Shown in pieces: positions 28,666 through 38,053 of a stretch of 64,000 nucleotides of DNA. Positions within the stretch are counted from its first letter, which is position 1; each line of letters starts with the position of its first letter. Origin of the DNA: Nocardia sp. NBC_00508 (GTDB lineage: Bacteria > Actinomycetota > Actinomycetes > Mycobacteriales > Mycobacteriaceae). The notes under the pieces are model-generated. The model was not told the origin of the DNA. It did no database searches and saw nothing but the letters and a program-made list of their open reading frames with translations. The position numbers and the translations under genes were made by a program. The stretch spans positions 5,890,001 to 5,954,000 of the forward strand of contig NZ_CP107852.1 of assembly GCF_036346875.1 (NCBI RefSeq), given 5' to 3'.

Positions 28666-28709
28666 TGCCTCCGGCTCTGGCAGCGGCCTCCTGTCGCTGG
28701 CCAGAGTGG

Positions 28710-28736
28710 AACTGCCCCCAGATATTGGGGGCAGTT
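28710..28736. terminator. bidirectional hairpin terminator
   Basis: AACTGCCCCCA (28710-28720), loop GATAT, TGGGGGCAGTT (28726-28736): a perfect 11-bp stem between the convergent fadE20 and DUF397 genes. T-rich sequence follows on the plus strand. Confidence 0.9.
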
Positions 28737-28766
28737 TCGCATTTCGATGTCTGGCGCGGCGCGCCC

Positions 28767-28970
28767 TTACCGGCGGTGGAACTCGCCGTCTTGCACGCCA
28801 GCGGTGAAGGCATCCCACTCGCTTGGCGTGAACACCAGGACTGGGCCGGATGCGTCCTTGCTATCGCGCACGCCGACCATGCTCCCGCTCAGGTGAGCTA
28901 CCTCCACACAGTCCTTGGCCCCCTGGCTCCGGCTACTCTTGAACCACTTCGCCCCGGATAGGTCGATCAC
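28767..28970 (-). CDS. DUF397 protein
   Basis: A 67-residue protein with the DUF397 signature WFKSSRSQGAKDCVEVAHL, VGVRDSKD and FTPSEWDAFTAGVQDGEF. In actinomycetes DUF397 proteins are encoded beside XRE-type DUF5753 regulators and act as their partners (for example in Streptomyces development); some pairs behave like toxin-antitoxin modules. Its ATG overlaps the regulator's stop by four bases, so the two are translated together. Confidence 0.92.
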   Translation of the reverse strand: MIDLSGAKWFKSSRSQGAKDCVEVAHLSGSMVGVRDSKDASGPVLVFTPSEWDAFTAGVQDGEFHRR

Positions 28971-29857
28971 TCTCCCAGCTCCTTATTGATTCTCGCCAGC
29001 AGCAAGTCTCTGGATGCCGCTTCGGGTAACGCTACATCGGCCAGCTTCTGGGATACGTCTACATACTGTGTCACTTCGACGTCGCGCTCCAAGTAGAGGT
29101 CTCCGACAAACCCCTCCACGTAGACAACCGGCGGCTCGATCTGTTTCGACGTTGGCAGTGGCCCGAACCCGAACATGACGAACGAGCGGGTCAACAGCCC
29201 TACTGGACTCTTGGCCGTGAACGGCACGATCCGTACCGAGACATTCGGAATCTCGGACAACTCGACCAGATGCCGAAACTGATCCGAGGTAACTCCTGGG
29301 CCACCCACCAGATAGTGCAAGACGGCCTCAGAGAGGATCGCGTCGAAACGGAAGTCGCTGTTGGTCAACAGTTCTTGTCGCTTCACCACCAAGTCCAGCA
29401 CGCGCTCCACCTCTTCCGGTGGCATGTCCGGATGCTCTGCCCACACCAGCGCACGACGGTATTCGCGGGTTTGCAGCAGCCCCGGGACCAGGGTCGTCTG
29501 CCAAGAGACGACATGGCTCGCGGACTCTTCCAGCCCCAAGAAGTGATTGAAGGCTTTCGGGATGACATCAGCGTGCGCTCGCCACAAGCCAGCCTTTGAC
29601 GTTGGGGCTTGCCGGATCTCCTGGGCCAGGTCAAGCAGTAGCCTGCGCTCCACGTCATCGGCCCGGAAGGCGTTGGCCAGGGCATTGATGATCAGGTCCG
29701 TGGTCTTGGTGACTTTTCCTTCCTCCAATCGGCCATACGTCTGAGGCGACGTCTCGATGATCCGTGCTGCTCCGTTCTGCGAGATCTCGTTGCGCTCCCG
29801 CAGCTTTCGCAGCTGGCGGCCCAAAGCTCGTCTCGGCAGGGTAGATCCAGCGGCCAT
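28967..29857 (-). CDS. XRE-family regulator with DUF5753 domain
   Basis: A 296-residue regulator. A helix-turn-helix at ~10-65 (LGRQLRKLRERNEISQNGAARII, SPQTYGRLEEGKVTKTT) is followed by the DUF5753 domain (LVPGLLQTREYRRALV, RFDAILSEAVLHYLVGG, VSVRIVPFTAKSPVG, YVEGFVGDLYLE). ATG 29857 was chosen because AAGGGGA precedes it; an earlier in-frame extension has no such site. It forms a two-gene operon with DUF397 and is divergent from a hypothetical gene at 30140 across a region with a 14-bp inverted repeat that could be its operator. Confidence 0.9.
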   Translation of the reverse strand: MAAGSTLPRRALGRQLRKLRERNEISQNGAARIIETSPQTYGRLEEGKVTKTTDLIINALANAFRADDVERRLLLDLAQEIRQAPTSKAGLWRAHADVIPKAFNHFLGLEESASHVVSWQTTLVPGLLQTREYRRALVWAEHPDMPPEEVERVLDLVVKRQELLTNSDFRFDAILSEAVLHYLVGGPGVTSDQFRHLVELSEIPNVSVRIVPFTAKSPVGLLTRSFVMFGFGPLPTSKQIEPPVVYVEGFVGDLYLERDVEVTQYVDVSQKLADVALPEAASRDLLLARINKELGE

Positions 29858-29998
29858 TTGCTTCCCCTTGCTAACTGGATTCGTCAAATATGGCATACCC
29901 CCGTGGCGGAATGCCCGGTCATGAAATGGTGGGGATTCCGCCGCAGATCCACCACGATAGCGCTGCGAATCCCGCTGTGTCCCACGTCTACTGAAGAA

Positions 29999-30113
29999 GC
30001 GCCCGGTGCAGGCCAGCCCCTCGAAAGGGGGACATCGCCTCGAAGCCCGGAGAGCTGAGCGGCGATGGTCCGGCATCCCGGACGGTCATCCCGCCGGACC
30101 CTGCACCGGGCGC
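29999..30113. repeat. 14-bp perfect inverted repeat in divergent promoter region
   Basis: GCGCCCGGTGCAGG (29999-30012) has its exact complement at 30100-30113, 27 bases before the 30140 gene. Inside the loop a second pair, CATCGCC (30033-30039) and GGCGATG (30061-30067), could nest. It lies between the XRE gene and the divergent hypothetical gene. An operator, a structured leader or an attachment-type site are all possible. Confidence 0.6.
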
Positions 30114-30139
30114 GTACCAAGACTAGCCAGGAGCGCGGT

Positions 30140-30475
30140 GTGCCCACAGCGATCATCTTTTTGCGAGCCGAACTGTTCAGCCAAATCGAGACTCGGGACG
30201 TACAGGAACTGCACTGCGGCAGACTCGCCGCTGCCCACGGCTGCGATGTGCAGAAAACGGTCATCGCTGACAGCGCCGACCCGATCCCGTGGACGCTCAA
30301 GGAGGCCATAGGGCTTGGGTACCAAATTCTGATCACCTACAGCCTGCCGCACATCAACTTCCGAGCCCCGGAAATCGTGCAGCGATGCGGCTTGCTCGTC
30401 GGCCATCCCTACGGCTGGTACCACAAGGGGCACGCCGGGGTCATCGCGGGCATGACGATGGCACGACCGCGCTGA
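30140..30475 (+). CDS. hypothetical protein, weakly resolvase-like
   Basis: A 111-residue protein from GTG 30140 with AGGAG six bases upstream. The N-terminus PTAIIFLRAELF, the helix QELHCGRLAAAHGCDV and the strand GYQILITYS are arranged as in the catalytic domain of serine recombinases, but the catalytic Ser is absent (RAE where RVS is expected), so if related it is not an active recombinase. I do not recognise the family. It is divergent from the XRE/DUF397 pair. Confidence 0.5.
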   Translation: MPTAIIFLRAELFSQIETRDVQELHCGRLAAAHGCDVQKTVIADSADPIPWTLKEAIGLGYQILITYSLPHINFRAPEIVQRCGLLVGHPYGWYHKGHAGVIAGMTMARPR

Positions 30476-30816
30476 AGCTTGAGATACCCGGACGATCTTC
30501 GGCTCGTGGCATGGGGCGATGCAAGCCACCGTGCGCAAGGCTGACGTTGCGTCTGCGAAGCTGGTCCGCTTCGACCATGCCACCCTTCGCTCGGCCGCGG
30601 GCGAAAGCGCGGCCAGGGTCGCGGCGGAGGTGGTTACGTCGACCAGTCCCACTTCCAACGAGCTGGCCCGCCGACGGGCGGTGCGGCGCAAGCCGTGGCG
30701 TCCAGGGCTCCCCAAGGAGCCGAAGCGCTCAGCCCGAACATCGACCTCCGGCGGGCACCTACCTGCATGGAAGAGCATCAGGAGGTAGATAGGTACCCAT
30801 ATCGTGAGTTCTACCG
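30476..30816. other. unassigned stretch between small hypothetical genes
   Basis: About 340 bases with open frames on both strands but no ribosome site or recognisable family. An AGGAGGT at about 30780 is a possible ribosome site, but it is 30 bases from the next ATG and may serve nothing. Confidence 0.4.
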
Positions 30817-30966
30817 ATGTGCGTCGGCGACTCGCCCCTCAAGCTGGAATGTGTCGGTGCTCAGGCTCACAACGGGACGGATCGGACGGTGCGGCTCGTC
30901 GGGATCGCCCGAGTGCGAGTGGCGATGACAAACGACTACGACCCACCGCGTGGGACGTTGTGGTGA
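30817..30966 (+). CDS. possible small protein (49 residues)
   Basis: An open frame MCVGDSPLKLECVGAQAHNG... ending DPPRGTLW, closing 11 bases before the DUF4254 gene. It has no strong ribosome site directly upstream. No family is recognised; the close spacing to the next gene is the main support. Confidence 0.3.
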   Translation: MCVGDSPLKLECVGAQAHNGTDRTVRLVGIARVRVAMTNDYDPPRGTLW

Positions 30967-30977
30967 GGCGGTGAGCG

Positions 30978-31556
30978 ATGTACCTGAACGGAAGTTCAGC
31001 AGAGGTCGAGCTGCGGGGACGCCCGCCGGCCGGCGCGGTGCCGCTATTGGAGCCCGGACAGCTGTTCCGGGCGATTTCCGGTCGAGCTATTGCTGCTTCA
31101 CCGCTCGCCGAGTGGGCGCGAGAACTGAGCGATCTGCATGCCGCACTGATACCGTTCCGGTGCGAAAAGTCGCCACGGCCACCGGGTATCGGTTGTCGGC
31201 AAATTCGGGCGGGAATCGATCAGATTGTTGTCGATATCGATGTGTGGGCAGCGCGCCATCTGCCGCGAACGGGCAGCGCGCGCATGCACACGCACTCGCT
31301 GGGGGAAGTGATCGCGCACATCGCCAGAAATTATGCCGAGGCATGGTGGACGATGCGGCATGCAACGGACGAAGAAATTCGTCATCAGGCGTGGTTTCAC
31401 CTGGGCGAGGCTATGGAGGGATATTCGGAAATGGTCAGCCAAATTAGAGCAAGACATCTCCAGCTGCCATTGGGTTCGGTCGGAATCTGGACGAACAGAC
31501 CGGCCGAGCCGGGTGATCGGGCGTCGAAGGATGTCACCAGGTCTGCAAGTTCCTGA
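30978..31556 (+). CDS. DUF4254 domain protein
   Basis: A 192-residue protein. The order PLLEPGQLFRAI, PLAEWARELSDLHAA, IDQIVVDIDVWAARHLP, MHTHSLGEVIAHIARNYAEAW and FHLGEAMEGYSEMVSQI fits DUF4254, a helical family of unknown function very common in Nocardia. The ATG at 30978 is near a weak GAGGCGG. It lies in a group of small accessory genes. Confidence 0.7.
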   Translation: MYLNGSSAEVELRGRPPAGAVPLLEPGQLFRAISGRAIAASPLAEWARELSDLHAALIPFRCEKSPRPPGIGCRQIRAGIDQIVVDIDVWAARHLPRTGSARMHTHSLGEVIAHIARNYAEAWWTMRHATDEEIRHQAWFHLGEAMEGYSEMVSQIRARHLQLPLGSVGIWTNRPAEPGDRASKDVTRSASS

Positions 31557-31644
31557 CCCGAGCTGAGGGGGCGCACCCCGATCAGCGGCTCGTTGTGCCC
31601 TCGACAGACAGCTGCGGTGGACTCGATCCCAGGAGGTACCAACG

Positions 31645-31884
31645 ATGATCACAGACCGGACCACTACCCAGGCGTGGAAAACACGCCTATACGAGGATTT
31701 CGCTCGTCTACAGCAACTCGCGTTCCAGCTGGCCGCGGCGGCTTCCGACCACGACCTCACTGCCGCCGAACTTCATGCCACGTTGGACCGCGTCGACACC
31801 ATCCGCGCCGAGTGGGAACATGCGCCCGCCGCAGCGCGCCAGGTGTGGGCTCAATTGGAGGGGACGCACCGACGGCTGCAATGA
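31645..31884 (+). CDS. small hypothetical helical protein
   Basis: A 79-residue protein (MITDRTTTQAWKTRLYEDF...) with AGGAGGT eight bases before the ATG, strong support for translation. The sequence is helical and Ala-rich, without a membrane segment or known motif. It is on the same strand as the DUF4254 gene, 88 bases downstream. Confidence 0.6.
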   Translation: MITDRTTTQAWKTRLYEDFARLQQLAFQLAAAASDHDLTAAELHATLDRVDTIRAEWEHAPAAARQVWAQLEGTHRRLQ

Positions 31885-32149
31885 GATGCATGATGTATCG
31901 CCCTCCGGAACAGCGCGAACGGCGGGTTATGTCACACCGCACGACATGCACATGGTCGCTCGGGTCTTCGGATTCCCGCAGCGCTTCAGCGCTGGACGAT
32001 AGCCTGCTATGACGCGGAGCACCCAGTGAACAGCGGCCGGGACGGACTGAGTGCGGCCGACCGAAAAGTGGCACAGCTGGCTTTGCGGATCTCTGGCCGC
32101 GAGCGCCTGGTGCCGGTTCCGGGCGCGGCTCGTGATATGAGCACAACTT

Positions 32150-34453
32150 TCAATGACTTGCGAACCAGGCCGCGATTTGCGCACGAGAATTGACGGAGAG
32201 CTTCGTGAATGTGTTCTGGATATGAGCATCGACCGTGCGGGTGGAGATGAATAGTTTTTCGGCTATGGCAGAGTTGGTGAGTCCGTTCGCGACCAGGCCG
32301 GCTATCTCGAATTCTCGGGCGGTCAAGATCTTCTTCGTATCTCGTCGCTCGGACCCAGCGGCATCGAACTGTACAGCGGCGTCGATCTCGGCGAGTAATG
32401 CATCATCGCCGAGCGCCACTCCCTGCCGTACCAACGACTCGTACTTCTTCGCGCCGATGGCAAGCATGGTCGCCTCGGCACAGCTTCGCTGGAATGAGGA
32501 CAGGTATCCTCGCGCAGCGAAATGGGCGCCGATCTCGCGCCATGACCGCTCGACCGCGCCGACCAGAAGCGCTGCCCGGTCGTGGTCACCATTCGTAGTG
32601 GCGATCCATGAGATGACTTGTATGGCAAGGCTGAAGGCTAGTCGGTCTTGGATCTTGTAGCTCGTCACCGCCACTCGCCTCTCGAGTTCGAGGGCGGTCG
32701 ATGTCTCGCCGAGTCGCCACAGGGAGATGCCGAGGATCCACTGGGCATTGATCGCCAACCATGAAGCTGGCTCCGGGCATCCATCGAAACACTGTTGGGC
32801 AAGGTCACGGGCGCTGGCAGGCTCGCCTGCTCCGAGTGCTGCTTGAGCGAGACGGTGCAGGCAGAACAGCCGTGAGACCCATTGCTTCGATGCGATATGT
32901 CCCTCGAGCGCCAGGCTGAGTAGCGCGATCGACTTCTTGTAATCTCCACGCAGCAGGTAGCCGAGTCCACGAATTTCCGTTGCGTTCGTCGAGGCGACCT
33001 TGTCGCCGATCTCCGCCGCTATGCCCTCGGCCTCGCTGAGCATCCGGTCGGCTTCGATGAAGTCGCCTTGGAGTGTCGCAAGCCACGCACTCGCCCAGAG
33101 CGCTTTCGCCCTGGCGGACGTCGGAGCCGGGGATACGTCCAGGAACTTCTCGAACCACTGTCGTCCTTCAGCCAGGTGTCCAGTGGTTCGCCAGTGAATC
33201 CACAGGGATGCCGCCAATTTCAGTCCTGCGGCTCTCTCATCGGAATTCTCGAGGCAATAGGCGAGCGCCATTCGGAAGTTCGGAAGTTCCAGTTGCGCAG
33301 TAGAGTTCAGGTCCGACCGTGACGAGCACATCCAACTCGTATCGCGTTCGGCTGTGAGCATGTAGTGATCACGATGTCTCTTCAGCTCGTCCCGAAAAGT
33401 ATTCGTTCCAGTTGCTTTCAATGCACCGAACGCGCGTATCGTGTCGAGTAGCTTGTAGCGAACACCAGCGTTTCCATATTCGATCGGTACGACGACCGAT
33501 TTGTCGACCAGCGAGGGGATCAGTTCCAGGACCTTGTCTGCTTCGAACTCGTCATCTGCGCAGACGGCTTGCGCCGCGGCTAGATCGAATGTGGCGGGAA
33601 AAATCGACAGCCTGGCCCACAGCAGTTGCTCGGCCGGCTCGCACAAATCGTAGGTCCACCGGATGAGAGCATCGAGAGTCTGCTGGCGCGGCGGCACAGA
33701 GATTCCCCGTGCCGCAAAGAGGCTGAAGCGGCGATCGAGATGGTCGATGAGTTGCTGCACGGTGAACGCTCGCAATCGGACAGCGGCCAGTTCGAGCGCG
33801 AGCGGCAGCCCGTCGAGCCGTGCGCAGAGCTGGGCGACATAAGGGGCGTTCGCATTCGATACCTCGAATGCTGGGCTTACTGCCGATGCCCGGTCGATGA
33901 GAAGCTTCACGGCGTCGAAGCGTTCGAGTTCGCCGACGCTGATTTCAGGGTTCGGCGGGAAGTCCAGGGGACGCACCTCGAACAAATGTTCGCCGCGCAC
34001 CCCCAACGGTTGCCGAGTGGTAGTCAGGATATGAACCAGTTCGGTACGCCGGACGATCTCAGCGGTGACCTCCGCGCAGGTGTCGAGGAGATGCTCGCAG
34101 GTGTCGAGGACCAGGAGAATTCGGCGGCTGCTCAGGTAGGAGACCACGAGGTCGATCATCGACCGTCCGGCGTCTTCGACGAGGCCCAGACGCCGCGCGA
34201 TGGTGGAGGCGACGAGTTCGTTGGTCGTAATGTCGGAGAAGTCGACGAAAAAGACTCCATCGGGGAAGGCATCAGCAATGAGTCGGGCCGCTTGGAGTGC
34301 CAAACGCGTTTTGCCGACCCCACCCGCGCCGGTCAACGTGACGAAGCGCGTGCATCGCACAAGTCGAGTTACCTCAGCCAGCTCGTCCGTTCGGCCTACG
34401 AAACTGGTGATTTCGCTCGGCAGTTGCCGCGCCCATCGCGGTGGGTCACCCAT
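32150..34453 (-). CDS. ATP-binding LuxR-family regulator (NB-ARC/STAND type)
   Basis: A 767-residue regulator. An N-terminal NTPase has Walker A GAGGVGKTRLAL (around residue 45) and Walker B RRILLVLDTCEHL, followed by the typical LPLALELAA and winged-helix LSIFPATFDLAAAQAVC blocks. A long TPR-like helical region (~400-690) is followed by a C-terminal LuxR helix-turn-helix (LTAREFEIAGLVANGLTNSAIAEKLFISTRTVDAHI). Such signal-transduction ATPases respond to a bound ligand or oligomerise on activation. Its target is unknown; an MBL-fold hydrolase is the nearest same-strand upstream gene. Composition is less GC-biased than the core genes, which suggests acquisition. Confidence 0.9.
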   Translation of the reverse strand: MGDPPRWARQLPSEITSFVGRTDELAEVTRLVRCTRFVTLTGAGGVGKTRLALQAARLIADAFPDGVFFVDFSDITTNELVASTIARRLGLVEDAGRSMIDLVVSYLSSRRILLVLDTCEHLLDTCAEVTAEIVRRTELVHILTTTRQPLGVRGEHLFEVRPLDFPPNPEISVGELERFDAVKLLIDRASAVSPAFEVSNANAPYVAQLCARLDGLPLALELAAVRLRAFTVQQLIDHLDRRFSLFAARGISVPPRQQTLDALIRWTYDLCEPAEQLLWARLSIFPATFDLAAAQAVCADDEFEADKVLELIPSLVDKSVVVPIEYGNAGVRYKLLDTIRAFGALKATGTNTFRDELKRHRDHYMLTAERDTSWMCSSRSDLNSTAQLELPNFRMALAYCLENSDERAAGLKLAASLWIHWRTTGHLAEGRQWFEKFLDVSPAPTSARAKALWASAWLATLQGDFIEADRMLSEAEGIAAEIGDKVASTNATEIRGLGYLLRGDYKKSIALLSLALEGHIASKQWVSRLFCLHRLAQAALGAGEPASARDLAQQCFDGCPEPASWLAINAQWILGISLWRLGETSTALELERRVAVTSYKIQDRLAFSLAIQVISWIATTNGDHDRAALLVGAVERSWREIGAHFAARGYLSSFQRSCAEATMLAIGAKKYESLVRQGVALGDDALLAEIDAAVQFDAAGSERRDTKKILTAREFEIAGLVANGLTNSAIAEKLFISTRTVDAHIQNTFTKLSVNSRAQIAAWFASH

Positions 34454-34762
34454 GATAGATTCGTCACTACACCATGTGCCGCTGTATGTCCAGCATCAGC
34501 AACTGCTGATCGAGACGGCGGACGACGCGGGAGCGGCGACGGCTACGTAGACCTTCGCGGGCGGAATGGGATCCGTAGTTCTACCGATGCCGTCTTGGCC
34601 GCCGCTACCCAGCCTCTGATCTTGTCACGGTGCCGTGTCAACGAAGTCACTCACGAGGCCAGGGGCGCCTTGTCCAATTGGAGACATTCACTCGACGGCA
34701 GCTTCGGCCTCGAAGGGACGGGCCGAGCGGTAGGAGTGACAGGGCGATTCCGAGCTGGCGCA
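34454..34762. other. intergenic stretch upstream of the LuxR regulator
   Basis: About 310 bases between the MBL gene stop and the LuxR start, same strand. No gene or clear promoter/operator is seen. Confidence 0.45.
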
Positions 34763-35713
34763 CTAACCGATCAAGAGCTGGTTCTGGGCGCGACTCGCCC
34801 GAGCTTCGGAATGGTTATCGCCGAGACATGTATAGGTGTTTTCCTGCGAGTCGAATGAGACCTCGACTCCTGCCGGGAAGTGGGCAGTCAGCATTGTCTT
34901 GCCTTCGTGAATGCACCGCCGCAGCAAAGCAGCGCGGGTTTCCGCAGCCTGCGATGGATCCGAATCCCCGCCTTGGGAAAGGTACGGAAACAGCAGTTGT
35001 AGCGGATGATGGATGACGTCACCGCAAAGAATTGACCCGCCGCCGGCCTCGTCGATATCGATTATCAGATGGCCGGTGGTATGTCCGGGTGCGGTTCGAG
35101 CAGTGATCACGGCATCGCCCTCAGCGGCCAGCACGCAGTCCGTATCGATGAGTCCCCACCGCCCCTCGTCCAGCACCGGTTGGACACTGTCGTTCCACAT
35201 ACGGATCAAGTCGGCCTGAACTCCGTTGTCAGCACCACCGATTACCAAGTCTCGCATAGCTTCGAACTCCGGCCTGTGGAAGAGATACTCGGCTCTCGGG
35301 AACGTCGGCCGCCACGTACCGCTTCTCAGTGTCGTGTTCCACCCGCAATGGTCCGGATGAAGATGTGTGCAAATCACCAGATCGACGTCGTCGGGCTGGA
35401 TCCGCGCTGCTCGAAGCCTTTCGAGATAGTCCGTTTCGAACATATGATGCGCGACGAGGTTCGGCCGATCACGACCGTTACCGTTTCCGGTATCGACGAG
35501 CACGGTAGTCGTGCCGATGCGCACTACGTAGGTATGGATGGCGAGTACGATTGCATGACTTTGCTGGTCGAAAAATCTATCGCCGAGGATCGCGCTCGCC
35601 GCGCGTAGCTCATGCTCCGTTATTTGCGGGAACAGATCTGATGCCCTGAAGGTCCATCGATCGAGTTCGCTGACGCGACGTATTTCGACATTGCCGCGGG
35701 ATCGCGCGATCAC
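34763..35713 (-). CDS. MBL-fold metallo-hydrolase (lactonase-like)
   Basis: A 316-residue metallo-beta-lactamase-fold hydrolase. The zinc motif is THLHPDHCGWN (HxHxDH), with a later His in APGHTTGH, an Asp in CGDVIHHP, and a His in LTAHFPAG, all the ligands of the AHL-lactonase/AttM-type branch. The GTG start has GGGGA upstream. No signal peptide is visible. The substrate could be a lactone or ester but is unknown. It precedes the LuxR-type regulator on the same strand; a quorum-related link is tempting but not supported further. Confidence 0.8.
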   Translation of the reverse strand: MIARSRGNVEIRRVSELDRWTFRASDLFPQITEHELRAASAILGDRFFDQQSHAIVLAIHTYVVRIGTTTVLVDTGNGNGRDRPNLVAHHMFETDYLERLRAARIQPDDVDLVICTHLHPDHCGWNTTLRSGTWRPTFPRAEYLFHRPEFEAMRDLVIGGADNGVQADLIRMWNDSVQPVLDEGRWGLIDTDCVLAAEGDAVITARTAPGHTTGHLIIDIDEAGGGSILCGDVIHHPLQLLFPYLSQGGDSDPSQAAETRAALLRRCIHEGKTMLTAHFPAGVEVSFDSQENTYTCLGDNHSEARASRAQNQLLIG

Positions 35714-36044
35714 GATACATCCCCATTCCAGTCCAGTTTACGAATCACGCTTGGTACGCATCCGCTCTTCCGATTAATTGATCGATTCGTCCGAAACCGT
35801 GTCTACCACCGAGACCGTCCATCCACGGTGCATTCGGACCACGGTCCGGCGAATACACTGGATGCAAGATCGCTGAACAATATCCCGCAGAATTCACGAT
35901 ACATCCCAGCTCCTTCGCGCCGGAGAGACGTCGCGATTCATCGGTGCTTCCCGACTCGGCGTATGGACGCTTCGCGGAAGAGGGACGCCGAGCACTCAGG
36001 CGATGGCAAGGGGTGCTGCTCAGCAGCGAAGGATGTCTCCGCGC
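35714..36044. other. intergenic stretch between MBL and aldolase genes
   Basis: About 330 bases, both flanking genes on the minus strand. It is less GC-rich than the flanks. No gene, hairpin or recognised site was seen. Confidence 0.45.
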
Positions 36045-37082
36045 TCACTGGTCTTCGGTAGTGGAGATGGCGGATACCGACCGCGCGAGTTCGGCCGCGA
36101 CGTCGACGATCATGTCTTCCTGTCCGCCGATGACGCCGCGTCTGCCCAGTTCGATGAGGATGTCACGCTCCGGGACGCCGAATTTCGCGGCCGCACGTTT
36201 GGTCGGGTGGTAGAAGGTCGAGTAGACACCGGCGTAGCCGAGGACGAGTGCGGTCTCGTCGATGACCTGGGGTTGTTTCATCAACGGCGCCATTATGTGT
36301 TCGGCGGTGTCGATGAGGCCGAAAAGGTCTGCGCCGGTCCGGTATCCGGCTCTTTCGGCAGCCGCGGCGAGCACTTCGGTTTGGGCGTTCCCCGCGCTCG
36401 CACCCAGTCCGCGGAGGGAGCCGTCGAGGTAAGTAGCGCCGTTCTCGGCCGCGGCTAGGGAGTTGGCGATACCGACCCCGAGATTGTTGTGGGCGTGGAA
36501 CCCGATGTCCGCGCCGATCGCCTCGCGCAGCGCGGCGACGCGTGCGGCCGCGTCATGCGGAAGCAGGGCGCCCGCCGAATCGACGACGTAGACCACTTGC
36601 GCACCGTAGGCGTCGAGTTTGCGTGCCTGCTCGGCCAGTGCGGCGGGGTCGAGTTTGTGGCTCATCATCAGGAAGCTCATGACCCGCATCCCGTTCTCCC
36701 TGGCCCAGCCGATGGGTTGTTCGGCGCAATCGGCTTCGGTGCAGTGGATCGCGATGCGCACTGTCCGTGCTCCTGCCTGCTGCGCCTCCGCGAGTTCGGC
36801 CAGAGTGGCGATGCCCGGGACATACAGCACGGCTATGTCCGCGTTGTCGACGGCTTCGACCGCGGCCCGGACGTATTCGGCATCGGAGGCGGCGGCGAAT
36901 CCGTATTGGATGGACGAGGCGCCGAGGCCGATACCGTGGGCAACTTCGATGGTGCCGATCCTGGCTCGGTCCAGGCCGCGTGCCACGGCGGCGACCTGGT
37001 CGACGCTGAACTGGTGGGAGACGCTGCTCATGCCGTCGCGCAAACTGGTGTCGACGAGGTTGATCCACGGCTGCTCGGTCAT
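36045..37082 (-). CDS. dmpG: 4-hydroxy-2-oxovalerate aldolase family (DmpG/BphI)
   Basis: A 345-residue class II aldolase that cleaves 4-hydroxy-2-oxoacids to pyruvate and an aldehyde. The N-terminal [15 protein letters not shown] carries the catalytic Arg/Asp/His, and HAHNNLGVG provides the metal His pair. The C-terminal region is the channel-forming part of DmpG that binds the dehydrogenase. Its start overlaps the dehydrogenase stop by four bases, as in other meta-cleavage operons. No 2-hydroxypentadienoate hydratase is present here, so the substrate probably comes from the adjacent dehydratase/BKACE operon rather than from aromatic ring cleavage. Confidence 0.92.
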   Translation of the reverse strand: MTEQPWINLVDTSLRDGMSSVSHQFSVDQVAAVARGLDRARIGTIEVAHGIGLGASSIQYGFAAASDAEYVRAAVEAVDNADIAVLYVPGIATLAELAEAQQAGARTVRIAIHCTEADCAEQPIGWARENGMRVMSFLMMSHKLDPAALAEQARKLDAYGAQVVYVVDSAGALLPHDAAARVAALREAIGADIGFHAHNNLGVGIANSLAAAENGATYLDGSLRGLGASAGNAQTEVLAAAAERAGYRTGADLFGLIDTAEHIMAPLMKQPQVIDETALVLGYAGVYSTFYHPTKRAAAKFGVPERDILIELGRRGVIGGQEDMIVDVAAELARSVSAISTTEDQ

Positions 37083-37957
37083 GCCGGGACTCCTTCGCTG
37101 CTGAACTTGCCCGCCTTGGCCTCGGCGACCTGGACGGCCGCCGCGGTGATGATGTCGAGGTTGCCGGCGTAGGTGGGCAGATAATCGCCCGCGCCTTCCA
37201 CTTCGAGCATGACGGTGACCAAGTCGCCGTCGACGTCGAAGTACCGCAGCCGGTAGCCCGGGACGTACTGCTGCACCCTGGCGACCATGGCGCGCACGGC
37301 GTACTCGATCCGTTCCGGGGAAGGCTGCCGCACGCGGGCGTAGACGGTGTCACGCATGAGCATCGGCGGTTCGGCGGGGTTGATCACGCTGATCGCTTTG
37401 GCGCGGTCGGCTCCGGCGACGGTGACGAGCGCACGGCCGGTCTTCTCGCTGAACTCGCTGAGGTTCTGCCGCGTGCCCGGTCCCGCGCCGGCGCTGGCGA
37501 TCGCGGCGACGATCTCGCCGTAGGTGGCGTCGGCGGCGTCATTGATCGCGGCCAGGATCGGAATCGTCGCCTGGCCCGCGCAGCTGACCATGTTGACGTT
37601 GGCCGCACGCAAGTGCTGCTCGAGATTGACCGCCGGAACGACGTAGGGGCCGACCGACGCGGGTGTGAGGTCGATCGCGGTGATCCCGGCAGAGGCGTAA
37701 CGCGCCGCGGCCGCGGCGTGGACCTTGGCCGAGGTCGCCTCGAAGATCATGTCGGGCAATTCCGCCCTGGACAGCAACCAGTCGACTCCCTCCGCCGACG
37801 TTTCCAGGCCGAGTGCGCCGGCGCGTTTCAGTCCTTCGCTCGCCGGATCGATGCCGATCATGTATCGAGGCTCGACGTACTCGGAGCGGCGCAGCTTGTA
37901 CAGCAGGTCCGTGCCGATGTTCCCGGAGCCGACAATTGCGGCCGTCGCTTTGGCCAT
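37079..37957 (-). CDS. dmpF: acylating acetaldehyde dehydrogenase (DmpF/BphJ)
   Basis: A 292-residue CoA-acylating aldehyde dehydrogenase. NAD binding is by [17 protein letters not shown] and the catalytic Cys is in [12 protein letters not shown]. It converts the channelled aldehyde to acyl-CoA. The ATG at 37957 has GGAGA upstream on the minus strand. Together with the aldolase it forms the standard complex, here divergent from an IclR regulator and 75 bases from its start codon. Confidence 0.92.
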   Translation of the reverse strand: MAKATAAIVGSGNIGTDLLYKLRRSEYVEPRYMIGIDPASEGLKRAGALGLETSAEGVDWLLSRAELPDMIFEATSAKVHAAAAARYASAGITAIDLTPASVGPYVVPAVNLEQHLRAANVNMVSCAGQATIPILAAINDAADATYGEIVAAIASAGAGPGTRQNLSEFSEKTGRALVTVAGADRAKAISVINPAEPPMLMRDTVYARVRQPSPERIEYAVRAMVARVQQYVPGYRLRYFDVDGDLVTVMLEVEGAGDYLPTYAGNLDIITAAAVQVAEAKAGKFSSEGVPA

Positions 37958-37996
37958 GGCCAGTTCTCCTTCCGTCCGCCCGCGTCGGCGGACCCC

Positions 37997-38053
37997 TAGA
38001 CAGTCCGTCTCCGGGGCCGCACAATTCAACGCGTGAGTCCCATTCATCGAGAC
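37997..38053 (+). promoter_or_regulatory. leaderless iclR promoter with shared IclR half-site
   Basis: TAGACA (37997-38002), a 17-base spacer and CACAAT (38020-38025) precede the GTG at 38033 by seven bases, so the message likely begins at the start codon. Immediately downstream, CCCATTCATCGAGAC (38039-38053) lies within the first codons. The same 15 bases recur at 46664-46678 between the MFS and dhaK genes. A repressor bound here would block its own gene. Confidence 0.65.

Noticed and set aside
31885-32149. Small open frames between the 79-residue gene and the LuxR regulator
   Set aside because: Frames of 38-55 codons exist from 31887 and 32026 but lack ribosome sites and family features, and one overlaps the end of the LuxR gene.
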